A DNA stretch of 64,000 bases from DASVFB01 sp963766345 (GTDB lineage Bacteria; Actinomycetota; Thermoleophilia; Gaiellales; Gaiellaceae): positions 186,001-250,000 of the forward strand of contig CAVXZL010000011.1 in assembly GCA_963766345.1 (NCBI GenBank), read 5' to 3'. Each line of letters begins with the position of its first letter. The first letter of the stretch is position 1. Under the pieces are notes generated by a model. It had not been told where the DNA came from. It saw nothing but the letters and a program-made list of their open reading frames with translations, and did not search any database. The position numbers and the translations under genes were made by a program. Positions 19,282-30,004 of the stretch are shown here, one piece after another.

Positions 19282-19282
<1 letters not shown>
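18947..19282 (-). CDS. DUF779 family protein
   Basis: 111 aa. It shows the family's Cys-rich turn LVQSGGCCDGSSPICF and the GDVSGAAFYID segment. DUF779 genes are habitually found next to acetaldehyde/aldehyde dehydrogenases, exactly as here: its ATG overlaps the TGA of the upstream dehydrogenase gene (ATGA). The job is not established; a metal- or thiol-dependent accessory role is only a guess from the paired cysteines. Confidence 0.85.
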
Positions 19283-20823
<1,541 letters not shown>

Positions 20824-20955
20824 AACTCCCCCTTCCGAAGGTGGTGCGGGTCCGCGCAGCGGCGCGGTCTGGGACGAGCCTCTCTCGGCGCCGTCAGGCG
20901 CGCATCGGGTGGGACACGGAGCCGACTACGTGGAAGGCCGCAACCCTCGGTCCAA

Positions 20956-21219
20956 TCAGAGCTCGACGTCGATCGACTCGAGGACGACGCCCTGCGCTTC
21001 CGGCTCGGTCGGGTCGACACGAAGCTCGGCGATGACCTCGGCTCCCTCCGCGAGGGTGCCGCGCGACGCGTCCTCGAAGTGCTCGCGGAAGTGCGCCGGA
21101 GAGAAATGCGAGAGCGCTCCGAGTCGAACGCGGATCCGCGTGACGCGTCTGGCGTCCTCGGCGCGCGCCCGCGACTCGATCGTGCGCATCAGGTCGTCCA
21201 TCAGCGCTTTTTCGTGCAC
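20956..21219 (-). CDS. hypA: HypA-like nickel chaperone lacking the zinc finger
   Basis: 87 aa. The N-terminal nickel motif Met-His-Glu is exact (MHEKALMDDLMRTIE), and VTRIRVRLGALSHFSPAHFREHFEDAS matches the HypA nickel domain. The usual zinc-binding CxxC...CxxC insert is absent: the chain runs from ELRVDPTEPEAQ directly to the terminal strand GVVLESIDVEL. The start overlaps the maturation protease by 19 nt, which fixes it within the hydrogenase operon. It would deliver Ni to the large subunit; zinc loss may alter partner binding. Confidence 0.75.
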   Translation of the reverse strand: MHEKALMDDLMRTIESRARAEDARRVTRIRVRLGALSHFSPAHFREHFEDASRGTLAEGAEVIAELRVDPTEPEAQGVVLESIDVEL

Positions 21220-21659
21220 TCGACGACCTCCTCTCGCACGGCCTCGGCGACGCGCTCGGCGGCGGTCGCCACTGCGAGCGTGAGCTCCTTTCCGACCTCG
21301 AAGCTTTCTCCCTCGATGCCGTAGATCACGGTACGGGCCGGAAGCCGTCCAAGCGCACGCGCGAGCTCGACCGCCTCGGCGAGCCCGACGTGGTGGGTCG
21401 ACGCACGAAACAGCTCGGCCGGAAGCCCACGCTCGCTCGCGTCGAGGCGATGGATCGTCCCTGCGGGAGCGCCGGACGAGACGGCGTCCACGAGCCAGAG
21501 CAGCTGCGCTCCTTCCCAGGCATCGATCAGCGCGGTCGGCTCGCCCTCCCGCTCCTGGAGATCGGCACCGGCCGGGAGCGTTCCCCGGAGGCGACGGGCG
21601 ACGTCGAGCCCGACAGCGTCGTCCCCGCGCCAGGGATTCCCGACGCAGACGATCTTCAG
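21201..21659 (-). CDS. [NiFe] hydrogenase maturation protease
   Basis: Endopeptidase that trims the C-terminus of the hydrogenase large subunit after Ni insertion. The family opening appears as LKIVCVGNPWRGDDAVGLDVARRL, with the nickel-sensing Asp in GDDAVG, LLWLVDAVSSGAPAGTIHR and a later His in STHHVGLAEAVELA. The best start is a CTG that overlaps the large-subunit stop (CTGA). A GTG at 21698 would add 13 residues inside the upstream gene. About 152 aa, typical of the family. Confidence 0.88.
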   Translation of the reverse strand: MKIVCVGNPWRGDDAVGLDVARRLRGTLPAGADLQEREGEPTALIDAWEGAQLLWLVDAVSSGAPAGTIHRLDASERGLPAELFRASTHHVGLAEAVELARALGRLPARTVIYGIEGESFEVGKELTLAVATAAERVAEAVREEVVECTKKR

Positions 21660-22954
21660 CTGCGCTCGACTTGCAGCGTCAGGAAGTGGGTCGCGCACGA
21701 GATGCAGGGATCGTAGTTTCGGATCGTCTGCTCGCACAGGTGCGCGAGCTCGTCGTCGGGGACCGCGAGCGAGCGCTCGACGACACCGCGCAGGTCTTCC
21801 TCGATCGTGCGCTGGTTCTGCGACGTCGGCGGGACGATCTTCGCGTCCAGGATCGTGCCGTCGTCGTCGAGCGAGTAGCGGTGGTAGAGGATGCCGCGCG
21901 GCGCCTCGGTACAGCCGTGGCCGACACCGGCACGCGGTTCGACGTCGACCGCCGGCGCGTCCGGCTCTTCGTACTCCGTGATCAGCCGCAGCGCCTCGTC
22001 GGCGGCGTAGACGAGCTCGACGCAGCGGACGACGATGCTGCGGAAAGGGTTGCGCTCGGACGGCTCGAGGCCGGCGTCGTTCGCTGCTTCGCGCGCGAGC
22101 GGTGAGAGCCGGTCGGCGGCGAGCGCGAAGCGCGCCAGGGGGCCGCACAGGTAGGAACCGCGCTCGCGCAGCTGGGAATGCAGCGCGTTCGACCAGGCGA
22201 CGTGCTCCTCGACGAAGTGGTCGTCGTACTCGTTCACGGCGATGTCGAGACCGCGGTTCGAGACGATCCGTCCGCGATCGATCGGGTACTCGCCCGGCTC
22301 GTCGAGCGCGACGAGCTCGTAGTCCTGCTGGTAGTCGGGGAAGTCGAAGCCCGAGGTGATCTTCACGGCGTCCAGCGCAATCTCGCGTGCGCGCTCGAGC
22401 TTCTCGACGAGCGGCGCGAGCTCGCGTTTGCGCGGCGCGCGGTACCAGCCGCCGACGCGGACGTTGATCGGATGCACTTCGCGACCGCCGACGACCGTCA
22501 TCACCTCGTTGCCGGTCTTCTTCAGCGCGAGCGCCTGCGCGACGAGGTCGGGATTGTCGCGCGCGAGCTCGATCGCGCTCTCGTAGCCGAGAAAGTCCGG
22601 CGCATGCAGCATGAAGACATGCAGCGCATGGCTCTCGATCCACTCGCCGCAGTAGAGGAGGCGACGCAGCGCGCGCAGCTGGCCTCCGACCTCGACGCCG
22701 CACGCCTGCTCCATCGCCTGCACGGAGCTCATCTGGTACGCGACCGGGCAGATGCCGCAGATGCGGGCGGTGATGTCCGGCGCCTCCGTGAACGCGCGGC
22801 CGCGAAGGAAGGCCTCGAAGAAGCGCGGCGGCTCGTAGATGTTGAGCTTGACCTCGTCGACCCGGCCGTCCTTGATCTTGACGAGCATCGCGCCCTCGCC
22901 TTCGACGCGCGCCAGGTAGTCGGTCTTGATCGTCTTCGTGCGACGCTCAGCCAT
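21656..22954 (-). CDS. hydA: [NiFe] hydrogenase large (alpha) subunit, group 3b-like
   Basis: 432 aa catalytic subunit. Both Ni-Fe ligand motifs are intact: L1 ARICGICPV (Cys66, Cys69) and L2 DPCISCATH (Cys417, Cys420, His423). A nine-residue tail FLTLQVERS follows for removal by the adjacent protease. ARVEGEG lies near the N-terminus. The companions (FAD/2Fe-2S gamma, 4Fe-4S beta) place it with cytosolic NAD(P)-linked sulfhydrogenase-type enzymes. It overlaps the small subunit by 8 nt and the protease by 4 nt, so it is tightly coupled. Confidence 0.94.
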   Translation of the reverse strand: MAERRTKTIKTDYLARVEGEGAMLVKIKDGRVDEVKLNIYEPPRFFEAFLRGRAFTEAPDITARICGICPVAYQMSSVQAMEQACGVEVGGQLRALRRLLYCGEWIESHALHVFMLHAPDFLGYESAIELARDNPDLVAQALALKKTGNEVMTVVGGREVHPINVRVGGWYRAPRKRELAPLVEKLERAREIALDAVKITSGFDFPDYQQDYELVALDEPGEYPIDRGRIVSNRGLDIAVNEYDDHFVEEHVAWSNALHSQLRERGSYLCGPLARFALAADRLSPLAREAANDAGLEPSERNPFRSIVVRCVELVYAADEALRLITEYEEPDAPAVDVEPRAGVGHGCTEAPRGILYHRYSLDDDGTILDAKIVPPTSQNQRTIEEDLRGVVERSLAVPDDELAHLCEQTIRNYDPCISCATHFLTLQVERS

Positions 22955-23720
22955 CGCCGGTCCGTGCCTCTTCGAATGCCTGGACGTTGAACGTGCGGAA
23001 GACCCGGTCGACCTCTCGGTCGCCCATCCCGAGCACGCGTAGCTGCCGTGTCAGCGAGACCGTGTTCGGCGTCTCCATCGGGCCGAAGCAGCCGTAGCAG
23101 CCGCGATCGTACGAGGGACAGATCGCGCCGCAGCCTGCATGGGTTACCGGGCCGAGGCACGGCGTGCCGTGGGCGACCATGACGCAGACGGTGCCGCGCC
23201 GCTTGCACTCCATGCAGACGCTGTTCGACGAGATGTTCGGCCGCCGGCCGTGGAGAAACGCCGTGATCACCTCGAGCAGCTGGCTCTTGTTGATCGGGCA
23301 GCCGTTGAGCTCGAAGTCCACCTTGACGTGCGCGGAGATCGGCGTGGACGTCTCGAGCGTCGAGACGTACTCGGGCGACGCGTAGACGATCGAGAGGAAG
23401 TCCTTCACGTTGGCGAAGTTGCGGAGCGCCTGGACACCGCCGGCCGTCGCACAGGCGCCGATCGTGACGAGCTTCCGCGACGAGCGCCTGACCTGCTGGA
23501 TCCGCTTCGCGTCGTGCGCCGTCGTCACCGAGCCCTCGACGAGCGAGAGATCGTACGGGCCCTTGACCGTCGCCCGGCTCGCCTCGAGGAAGTACGCGAT
23601 CTCGACCTCGCCGGCGAGAGCGAGCAGCTCGTCCTCGCAGTCGAGGAGCGAGAGCTGGCAGCCGTCGCACGACGCGAACTTCCAGACGGCGAGCGTCGGC
23701 TTGCGGGTCGCCGCGCTCAC
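22947..23720 (-). CDS. hydD: [NiFe] hydrogenase small (delta) subunit
   Basis: 257 aa electron-transfer subunit beginning at a GTG (MSAATRKPTLAVWKF) that overlaps the gamma-subunit stop. Proximal cluster ligands appear in ASCDGCQLSLLD, TIGACATAGG and GTPCLGPVTHAGCGAICP. Further Cys occur in NGCPINKSQ, CMECKR and RGCYGCFGP. No Tat signal and no membrane anchor, in keeping with a cytosolic group 3 enzyme. Confidence 0.93.
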   Translation of the reverse strand: MSAATRKPTLAVWKFASCDGCQLSLLDCEDELLALAGEVEIAYFLEASRATVKGPYDLSLVEGSVTTAHDAKRIQQVRRSSRKLVTIGACATAGGVQALRNFANVKDFLSIVYASPEYVSTLETSTPISAHVKVDFELNGCPINKSQLLEVITAFLHGRRPNISSNSVCMECKRRGTVCVMVAHGTPCLGPVTHAGCGAICPSYDRGCYGCFGPMETPNTVSLTRQLRVLGMGDREVDRVFRTFNVQAFEEARTGDG

Positions 23721-24571
23721 AGCTCGCGCACGCCCATCAGCGACCGGAGCTCGTCGTAGCGATACACCGGCCCGTCGCGGCAGATCAGCGTCGGTCCGAG
23801 CTGGCAGTGGCCGCAGTGGCCGACGCCGCAGCGCATGTTGCGCTCCATCGAGAGGTAGATCCGCTCGGGTGGAACGCCGCGCTCGAGGAGCGCACGGGCC
23901 GTGTAGTGCATCATGATCTCCGGCCCGCAGACGAGCGCGACGGTGGACGCCGGATCGAAGCGCGCGCCCGCGACGAGCTTCGGCACGACGCCGACCCTGC
24001 CGCGCCAGCCGCCTTCGGCACTGTCGACCGTGACGTCCACCTTCAGGTCGAAGCGACCGCGTAGACGTTGAAGTTCCTTCGAGTAGAGGAGGTCGGCGGG
24101 CGTCCGGCTGCCGTAGAGGAGCGTTACCTCGCCGTACTCGCCACGACGGCGCAGCAACTCGTACAGCGCGGGCCGGAGCGGCGCGAGCCCGATGCCACCG
24201 GCGACGACCACGACGTCGCTGCCGGCCGCAGCCTCGACCGGCCACGAGTTCCCGAACGGCCCGCGCACGCCGAGCACGGCGCCCGGCCGCGCCGCGCAGA
24301 TCGCCTCGGTGACCGCGCCCACCGCGCGAACGGTGTGGACGAGCGAGTCGCCGTTCGTCTCGCCCGAGACCGAGATCGGCACCTCGCCGATCCCGAAGAC
24401 GTAGAGCATCGTGAACTGGCCGGGCGCGGGAGAGAGCCGGTCACCGGCGACGGGCTCGAGCTCGAGCGTCCACGTGTCCCGCAGCTCACGTCGCCGCCGA
24501 GTGACGCGGAACGGCACGGGCGCCATCGGCCCGGGCACGCCGGTGGCGTCAGTCGGTGCCGGCGTAGCCAT
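23717..24571 (-). CDS. hydG: Hydrogenase gamma subunit, FAD/NAD(P)-binding with 2Fe-2S
   Basis: 284 aa ferredoxin-reductase-like diaphorase subunit. FAD domain: PGQFTMLYVFGIGEVPISVSG. NAD(P) domain: VVVVAGGIGLAPLRPALYELL and ALVCGPEIMM. C-terminal 2Fe-2S site: ERNMRCGVGHCGHCQLGP, as in PyrK-type proteins. It passes electrons between NAD(P)H and the Fe-S subunits. The ATG used lies 23 nt inside the preceding cNMP gene; MAPVPFRV at 24526 is an alternative start. Confidence 0.92.
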   Translation of the reverse strand: MATPAPTDATGVPGPMAPVPFRVTRRRRELRDTWTLELEPVAGDRLSPAPGQFTMLYVFGIGEVPISVSGETNGDSLVHTVRAVGAVTEAICAARPGAVLGVRGPFGNSWPVEAAAGSDVVVVAGGIGLAPLRPALYELLRRRGEYGEVTLLYGSRTPADLLYSKELQRLRGRFDLKVDVTVDSAEGGWRGRVGVVPKLVAGARFDPASTVALVCGPEIMMHYTARALLERGVPPERIYLSMERNMRCGVGHCGHCQLGPTLICRDGPVYRYDELRSLMGVREL

Positions 24572-25016
24572 AGACGTCCAGGAGCCGCATCCTCGTCCAC
24601 TGCAGCCGCTCGATCATCACCTGCGCGAAGCGGGACATCAGGTCGTAGCCGAGCCGCGGATCGCTCTCGCACTTTCCGCGCAGGCACGCGCCGTCGAAGC
24701 TCGTCGCCCGCACGAGCGAGAGCGCGCGCACGTCGAAATGCCACTCGTGGGGATGGAAGAGCCATGACCAGCCGACCACTTCGCCGGCCTCGAGCGTCTC
24801 GATCGTGACAGGCCCGCGCGCCGGGACGAACGTCTCCAGCGCGACACTGCCGTGACGCAGCACGAGGAAAGCGTCGGCCCGGTCGCCTTCGCGGAAGAGA
24901 AACTCGCCGTCGCCGAAGCGCACGTTCGACCCGCAGCCCGCGATCAACTCGAGATCCGCGGGTGTCATGCCCTCGAACAGCGGCACATCGTGCAGTAGAG
25001 AGTCAATCGTTTCCAT
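24549..25016 (-). CDS. Cyclic nucleotide-binding domain protein of the hydrogenase operon
   Basis: 155 aa with a single CRP-type cNMP-binding beta-roll: VPLFEGMTPADLELIAG, FGDGEFLFREGDRADAFLVL, HGSVALET and LEAGEVVGWSWLF. No DNA-binding helix-turn-helix follows, so it is not a transcription factor. The phosphate-binding cassette is degenerate (AGEVVGWSWLF for GExGE..L.), so cyclic nucleotide binding is doubtful. It is wedged between the beta and gamma hydrogenase genes with overlaps on both sides, so it may be an accessory or regulatory subunit. Confidence 0.82.
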   Translation of the reverse strand: METIDSLLHDVPLFEGMTPADLELIAGCGSNVRFGDGEFLFREGDRADAFLVLRHGSVALETFVPARGPVTIETLEAGEVVGWSWLFHPHEWHFDVRALSLVRATSFDGACLRGKCESDPRLGYDLMSRFAQVMIERLQWTRMRLLDVYGYAGTD

Positions 25017-26115
25017 CGTCGGCTCCTTCGGTCGCGCGGATCACGGTCAGCTCCTCGGTCACGTCGATCCCGACCGGACACCAGGTGATGCAGCGGCCAC
25101 AGCCGACGCATCCCGACGTGTCGAACTGATCCCACCATGTCCCGAACTTGTGCGTCAGCCACTGCCGGTAGCGCGAGCGGCCGGACGGCCTGACGCTGCC
25201 GCCGTGGATGTACGAGTGGTCGACCGAGAAGCACGAGTCCCACGAGCGCGTGCGCTCGGCGTGGTCACCGGTGAGATCGGTGACGTCCTCGACGCTCGTG
25301 CAGAAGCACGTCGGGCAGACGAGCGTGCAGTTCCCACAGGTGAGGCAGCGCTCCGCGACGTCGTCCCACCGCTCGTGGTCGAGGTTGCGCGCGAGCAGAT
25401 CGCGGATGTCCGTCGTGTCGACGTGCCGGCCCATCTTCTCGGCGGCTCCCGCGACGGCGGCGCCGGCTGCTTCGAGATCGGCGGGAAGCGCCGCTCGGCG
25501 CGACATGTCCCGGAGAACCTCGGCGCCGCGCTCGCTGCCGACCTCGACGAGGAAACGATGAGTGCCGTCGAGGATCTCGGTGAGCGCGAGGTCGTAGCCC
25601 GAGTCCGCCTTCGGCCCGGTGCCCATCGAGACGCAAAAGCACGTGCCTGCGGGCTCGAAGCAGTTCACGGCGACGACGAAGGCGTCCTTGCGGCGCGCCG
25701 CGTAGTCGCGGTCGGCGTAGCGGCCGCCGAGAAGCACCTTGTCCTGAATCGCGATCCCGTGCAGCTCGCACGCGCGCACGCCGATGAGCGCGAGCGGCCT
25801 CTCCTCGAGCGGTTCCTCCTCGACCTCGAACCCGTCGTCCCGGCGCTGCGCACGCCAGAGCCGGATGCGGGGCGGCAGGAGAAACTGCTTCCACGAATGA
25901 GGGCCGACCGCGTAGCCGAAGCGCGCCTCGTCGTCGCGGCGCTCGAGCCGGTAACGGCCGGCGTCCTGATCGTCGGTCCAGCCGATCGGCAGATCCGCGG
26001 CCGAGTCGAGGTCCTCGTAGACGATGGCGCCGTCCCGCAGAGTCGGGCCGACGACGCGGAAGCCGCGGCCGGCGAGCGCTTGCAGGAGGCCGTCGAGGGC
26101 CTCGGGCTCGATCAC
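25003..26115 (-). CDS. hydB: Hydrogenase beta subunit, 4Fe-4S ferredoxin-like
   Basis: 370 aa. The C-terminal half carries CLTCGNCTLVCPTCFC and GCVGCGRCITWCPVGID, two 4Fe-4S clusters with extra Cys. The N-terminal domain (PLALIGVRACELHGIAIQDKV, NCFEPAGTCFCVSMG) matches the HydB/AsrA-type electron-transfer subunit. It is the first gene of the minus-strand hydrogenase operon. A 161-bp divergent gap separates it from hypF and must contain promoters for both arms, though no motif there is convincing. Confidence 0.92.
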   Translation of the reverse strand: MIEPEALDGLLQALAGRGFRVVGPTLRDGAIVYEDLDSAADLPIGWTDDQDAGRYRLERRDDEARFGYAVGPHSWKQFLLPPRIRLWRAQRRDDGFEVEEEPLEERPLALIGVRACELHGIAIQDKVLLGGRYADRDYAARRKDAFVVAVNCFEPAGTCFCVSMGTGPKADSGYDLALTEILDGTHRFLVEVGSERGAEVLRDMSRRAALPADLEAAGAAVAGAAEKMGRHVDTTDIRDLLARNLDHERWDDVAERCLTCGNCTLVCPTCFCTSVEDVTDLTGDHAERTRSWDSCFSVDHSYIHGGSVRPSGRSRYRQWLTHKFGTWWDQFDTSGCVGCGRCITWCPVGIDVTEELTVIRATEGADDGND

Positions 26116-26276
26116 GCTTGTCTCGACGTCGGGCAGGCTGTCCCTTCCTCCACTGACGTTCGCAACCGCGTCGAGAGCCTACATCGGTGCCGCCCGCATC
26201 TCGATCACGGACTATCCGCAACGACGTCGCGTGCCTCTCGCTTGCTCCTCGAGTGCCGAGCGGCGAGGGTAGAGAC

Positions 26277-28426
26277 GTGTTGACGAGAGAGCGCCGCCGT
26301 TTCCGCGTTCGCGGCGTCGTCCAGGGGGTCGGCTTCCGCCCGTTCGTGCACGGACTGGCCGGACGAAACCGGCTCGGAGGCTTCGTCCTGAACGACGGCG
26401 GCGGAGTCGTGATCGAGGCCGAGGGCGACCCGGCGTCGCTCGACGCGTTCGCGGCGTCGCTCCGCGAGGAAGCGCCGCCGCTCGCGCGCGTCGAGGCCGT
26501 GACGGCGGAGTCGTTGCAGCCCTGCGGCGACGAGCGCTTCGAGATCGCCGCGAGCCGGGCATCCCGCCGATCGGCGGTCGTGCCGCCGGACGTGGCGACG
26601 TGCGACGACTGCCTCGGAGAGCTCTTCGATCCCGGCGATCGCAGATTCCGCTACGCGTTCGTCAACTGCACGCAGTGCGGTCCCCGCTTCACGATCGTGC
26701 GAACGATCCCCTACGACCGGGCGAACACGACGATGGCCGCGTTCCCGATGTGCCCGGACTGCCGGCGCGAGTACGAGGATCCGGCCGACCGGCGTTTCCA
26801 TGCCGAGCCCATTGCCTGTCCGTTGTGCGGTCCACGGCTCTCGATGCCCCTGGAAGAGGCGGCCTCGCTGCTGCGCGGCGGTGCGATTCTCGCCGTCAAG
26901 GGTCTCGGCGGCTACCACCTCGCGTGCGACGCCGCGAGCGAAGAGGCGGTCGCGCGGCTGCGCGCGCGCAAGCATCGCGAGGAGAAGCCGTTCGCCGTGA
27001 TGACCGCGGCGCCGGACGAGCTGTGCGAGGTCTCGGCCGACGAATGGATCGCTGCTCCGCTCGCGCGAGCGGCCGGTCGTGCTCGTGCGGCGGCGGCGCG
27101 GCGCCGCAGTAACCGAGTCGGTCGCGCCCGGGTCGCCGTGGCTCGGCGTCATGCTCCCGTACACACCTCTGCACCATTTGCTCGCGACCGACGTCGGCGG
27201 TCCGCTCGTGCTGACGAGCGGAAACGTCTCGGACGAGCCGATCGCGTTCGAGGACGACGATGCTCGGGCGCGGCTGGGCGGGATCGCGGACGCCTTCCTC
27301 GCACACGACCGGCCGATTCACCGCCGCTGCGAAGACTCAGTCGTGCGCGCGAGCTTTCCGATTCGGCGTTCGCGAGGGTACACACCTCGCTCTCTGCCCC
27401 TCCTCGCCGGCGACGGCTCGATCGTCGCCGTCGGCGCCGAGCTCAAGAGCACGTTCTGCGTCACGCGTGGACGAGAGGCGTTTCTCTCGCCGCACCTCGG
27501 CGACCTCGACTCGGAGGCCGCGTACACGGCGTTCCGTAGCGATCTCGCGCTCTACCTCGCGATGCTCGCGGTGGAGCCCGACGTCGTCGCCCACGATCTC
27601 CACCCGGAGTATCTCTCGACGAAATGGGCGCTCGAGCAGGACGCGGAGCTCGTCGGCGTCCAGCACCACCACGCCCACGCCGCCGCGTGCCTGGCCGAGC
27701 ACGGCGAGCAAGGGCCCGCGCTCGCGCTCGTCTTCGACGGCACGGGGTACGGCACCGACGGGACGCTGTGGGGAGGCGAGCTGCTGCGCTGCGACCTCGA
27801 CCGGTTCGAGCGCCTGGCGCACCTCGAGCCCGTGCCGCTTCCCGGAGGCGAGGCGGCGATCCGCGAGCCGTGGCGGGTCGCGGCGGTCCACCTCGAGCGC
27901 GCGGGCCTGCCGGTGCCGTGGCCGCAGTGGGAGCTCGTGCGCGAGAGCTTGAAGCTCGAACCGACACTCGCGTCCGGTATGGGGCGGCTCTTCGACGCCG
28001 TCGCTGCGATCCTCGGCGTCTGCGAGCGAGACGAGCTACGAGGGACAGGCGGCCGTGGAGCTCGAGCAGCTCGCCGGCGCGAACCCGGCCGAGCCCTATC
28101 CGTGGCGGTTCGGAGACACGACGGAGCTCGTATGGCTCTGTGCGTCGGAGCTGCGCGCCGGCCGCCCGCGCGAGGAGATCGCCGCCCGCTTCCACGAGAC
28201 GGTGGCGGCCGGCGCGGCGAACGCGTGCGCCGAGGCGGGTGAGCCCGGAACGGTCGTCCTCTCAGGCGGCAGCTTCCAGAACCTCCGACTACTCGAGTCG
28301 ACACGCGCTCGACTCGAGGCACACGGCTTCCGCGTGCTCACGCACCGTCTCGTACCGCCGAACGACGGCGGCATAAGCTACGGTCAGGCCGCAGTCGCAG
28401 CGAGGAGGAGCGCCGCATGTGCCTAG
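26277..28426 (+). CDS. hypF: Carbamoyltransferase HypF (two frameshifts)
   Basis: Makes the carbamoyl precursor of the CN ligands of the Ni-Fe site. All modules are visible: acylphosphatase (RVRGVVQGVGFRPFVHGLA), two zinc fingers (CDDCL...CTQC; CPDC...CPLC), the YrdC domain (AVKGLGGYHLACDA, LVLTSGNVSDEP) and the Kae1-like domain (VQHHHAHAAACLAEH, LVFDGTGYG, LSGGSFQN). The frame changes near 27045-27051 (EWIA to LLRSRERPVVL) and near 28030 (VCER to SYEGQAAVEL), each by one extra base. Start GTG with TTG directly after. If the indels are real the cluster cannot mature the enzyme. Confidence 0.9.
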
Positions 28427-28683
28427 GGATCCCGGCGCAGATCGTCGAGGTCGTCGACATCGACGCAGGACTCGCGAAGGCGGAGATCTCCGGTGTTCGC
28501 CGCGCGGTCTCGATCGCGCTCTGCCCCGAGGCACGCGTCGGCGACTGGGTGCTCGTCCACGTCGGCTTCGCCCTCGAGCGGATCGACGAGGACTACGCAC
28601 GCGAGACGATCGAGCTGCTCGAGCAGATGGGCGAGGCGTACGAGCAGGAGGTGCACGAGATCCGGGCGAGCGCTACCGGATGA
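28417..28683 (+). CDS. hypC: Hydrogenase assembly chaperone HypC
   Basis: 88 aa with the invariant HypC beginning MCLGIPAQI, whose Cys2 carries the Fe(CN)2CO unit together with HypD. The small barrel (GVRRAVSIALCPEARVGDWVLVHVGFALERIDED) and the C-terminal helix (ETIELLEQMGEAYEQE) are complete. It overlaps the end of hypF by 10 nt and the next HypC-like gene by 4 nt (ATGA). Confidence 0.94.
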   Translation: MCLGIPAQIVEVVDIDAGLAKAEISGVRRAVSIALCPEARVGDWVLVHVGFALERIDEDYARETIELLEQMGEAYEQEVHEIRASATG

Positions 28684-28886
28684 CCCTCGACGCCGATCAC
28701 TGCATCACCTGCGGCGACGTTGCCGTTACCGCGACCGTCGTCGAGGTGGAGGGAGCGACGGCGACCGTCGACGTCGGCGGTGCGCGGGAGCAGGTCGCGA
28801 TCGAGCTCGTCGAGCCCGTCGTCGCCGGTGAGCGCCTTCTCTGCCACGCCGGCATCGCACTCGAAAAGGTGGCTCGTTCGCCGTGA
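28680..28886 (+). CDS. Second HypC-like protein (68 aa)
   Basis: MTLDADHCITCGDVAVTATVVEVEG, then REQVAIELVEPVVAGERLLCHAGIALEKV. The barrel strands and the LLCHAGIALEK segment align with HypC (LVHVGFALERI). The N-terminal MC motif is replaced by an internal HCITCGD. It is therefore a HypC paralogue with a CxxC site instead of the conserved Cys2. Coupled ATGA start and GTGA handover to hypD show it belongs to the operon. Scaffold or metal-delivery role is inference. Confidence 0.8.
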   Translation: MTLDADHCITCGDVAVTATVVEVEGATATVDVGGAREQVAIELVEPVVAGERLLCHAGIALEKVARSP

Positions 28887-30004
28887 AGTTCGTCGACGAG
28901 TTCCGCTCGGGCGACCTCGCACAGAAGCTCAGCCGTGAGCTCGCCGGCCTCGTCGAGCGCGACCGCACGCTCAAGCTGATGGAGGTCTGCGGCGGTCACA
29001 CGCACACGATCTACAAGCACGGCATCGAGGATCTCGTCCCGCCCGAGATCGACTTCGTCCACGGTCCCGGCTGCCCCGTCTGCGTGATCCCGATGGGCCG
29101 CGTCGACGACGCGATCGCGCTCGCCGAGAGGCCGGACGTGATCTTCACGACGTTCGGGGACATGATGCGCGTCCCCGGCGGACGCGGCTCGCTGCTCGAG
29201 GCCAAGGCGCGGGGAGCGGACGTCCGCATGGTCTACTCGCCGCTCGACGCCCTCGAGATCGCGCGTCGCAATCCGGAGCGCGAGGTGGTGTTCTTCGCGA
29301 TCGGCTTCGAGACGACTGCGCCGGCGACGGCGATCACGCTGCTGCGCGCTCGCGCGGAAGGCATCCCCAACTTCTCCGCCTTCTGCAACCACGTGACGAT
29401 CGGACCGCCGCTCAAGGCGATTCTGGACTCTCCCGGCTTGCAACTCGACGGCTTCATCGCGCCCGGCCACGTATCGACGGTGATCGGCACGCGGCCGTAC
29501 GACTTCATCGTCCGCGATTACGCGAAGCCCGTCGTCGTCACCGCCTTCGAGCCGATCGACATCCTCCACGCGACGGTCATGCTCGTGCGCCAGCTTCGCG
29601 AAGGACGCTGCGAGGTCGAGAACCAGTACACGCGCGTCGTCAGACGTGAGGGCAACCCGCGCGCGCTCGCCGCGCTCGAGGAGACGATGCAACTGCGCGA
29701 CACGTTCGAATGGCGCGGCCTCGGTTGGATCGAGCGGAGCGCGCTCGAGCTGCGGCCGGAGTTCGCCGACTGGGACGCCGAGGCTCGATTCGAGCTGCCC
29801 GGCGCGCGGATCGACGACCCGAAAGCCTGCCAGTGCGGTGAGGTGCTCATCGGCGCGATCAAGCCCTGGGAGTGCAAGGTGTTCGGCACGGCCTGCACGC
29901 CGGAGCGCCCGATCGGTACGTGCATGGTCTCGAGCGAGGGCGCCTGCGCCGCGTACTACAACTTCGGTCGGCTCGCGAGGCGGCGGGATCGCGTCCCCGC
30001 GTGA
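28883..30004 (+). CDS. hypD: Hydrogenase formation protein HypD
   Basis: 373 aa Fe-S scaffold that assembles Fe(CN)2CO with HypC. Conserved blocks: LMEVCGGHTHTIYKHGI, VHGPGCPVCVIP, FAIGFETTAPA, FCNHVTIGP, GFIAPGHVSTVIG, and the C-terminal cysteines (DPKACQCGEVL, ECKVFGTACTP). GTG start overlapping the previous stop (GTGA); ends overlapping the hypE GTG. Confidence 0.95.
   Translation: MKFVDEFRSGDLAQKLSRELAGLVERDRTLKLMEVCGGHTHTIYKHGIEDLVPPEIDFVHGPGCPVCVIPMGRVDDAIALAERPDVIFTTFGDMMRVPGGRGSLLEAKARGADVRMVYSPLDALEIARRNPEREVVFFAIGFETTAPATAITLLRARAEGIPNFSAFCNHVTIGPPLKAILDSPGLQLDGFIAPGHVSTVIGTRPYDFIVRDYAKPVVVTAFEPIDILHATVMLVRQLREGRCEVENQYTRVVRREGNPRALAALEETMQLRDTFEWRGLGWIERSALELRPEFADWDAEARFELPGARIDDPKACQCGEVLIGAIKPWECKVFGTACTPERPIGTCMVSSEGACAAYYNFGRLARRRDRVPA

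Noticed and set aside
26205..28195. Long minus-strand frames opposite hypF
   Set aside because: hypF shows all its domains on the plus strand; the opposite frames have no family features.
26277..28426. Programmed frameshifting as explanation of the hypF breaks
   Set aside because: No slippery heptamer or stimulatory structure is apparent at 27048 or 28030, and HypF is normally one continuous frame.
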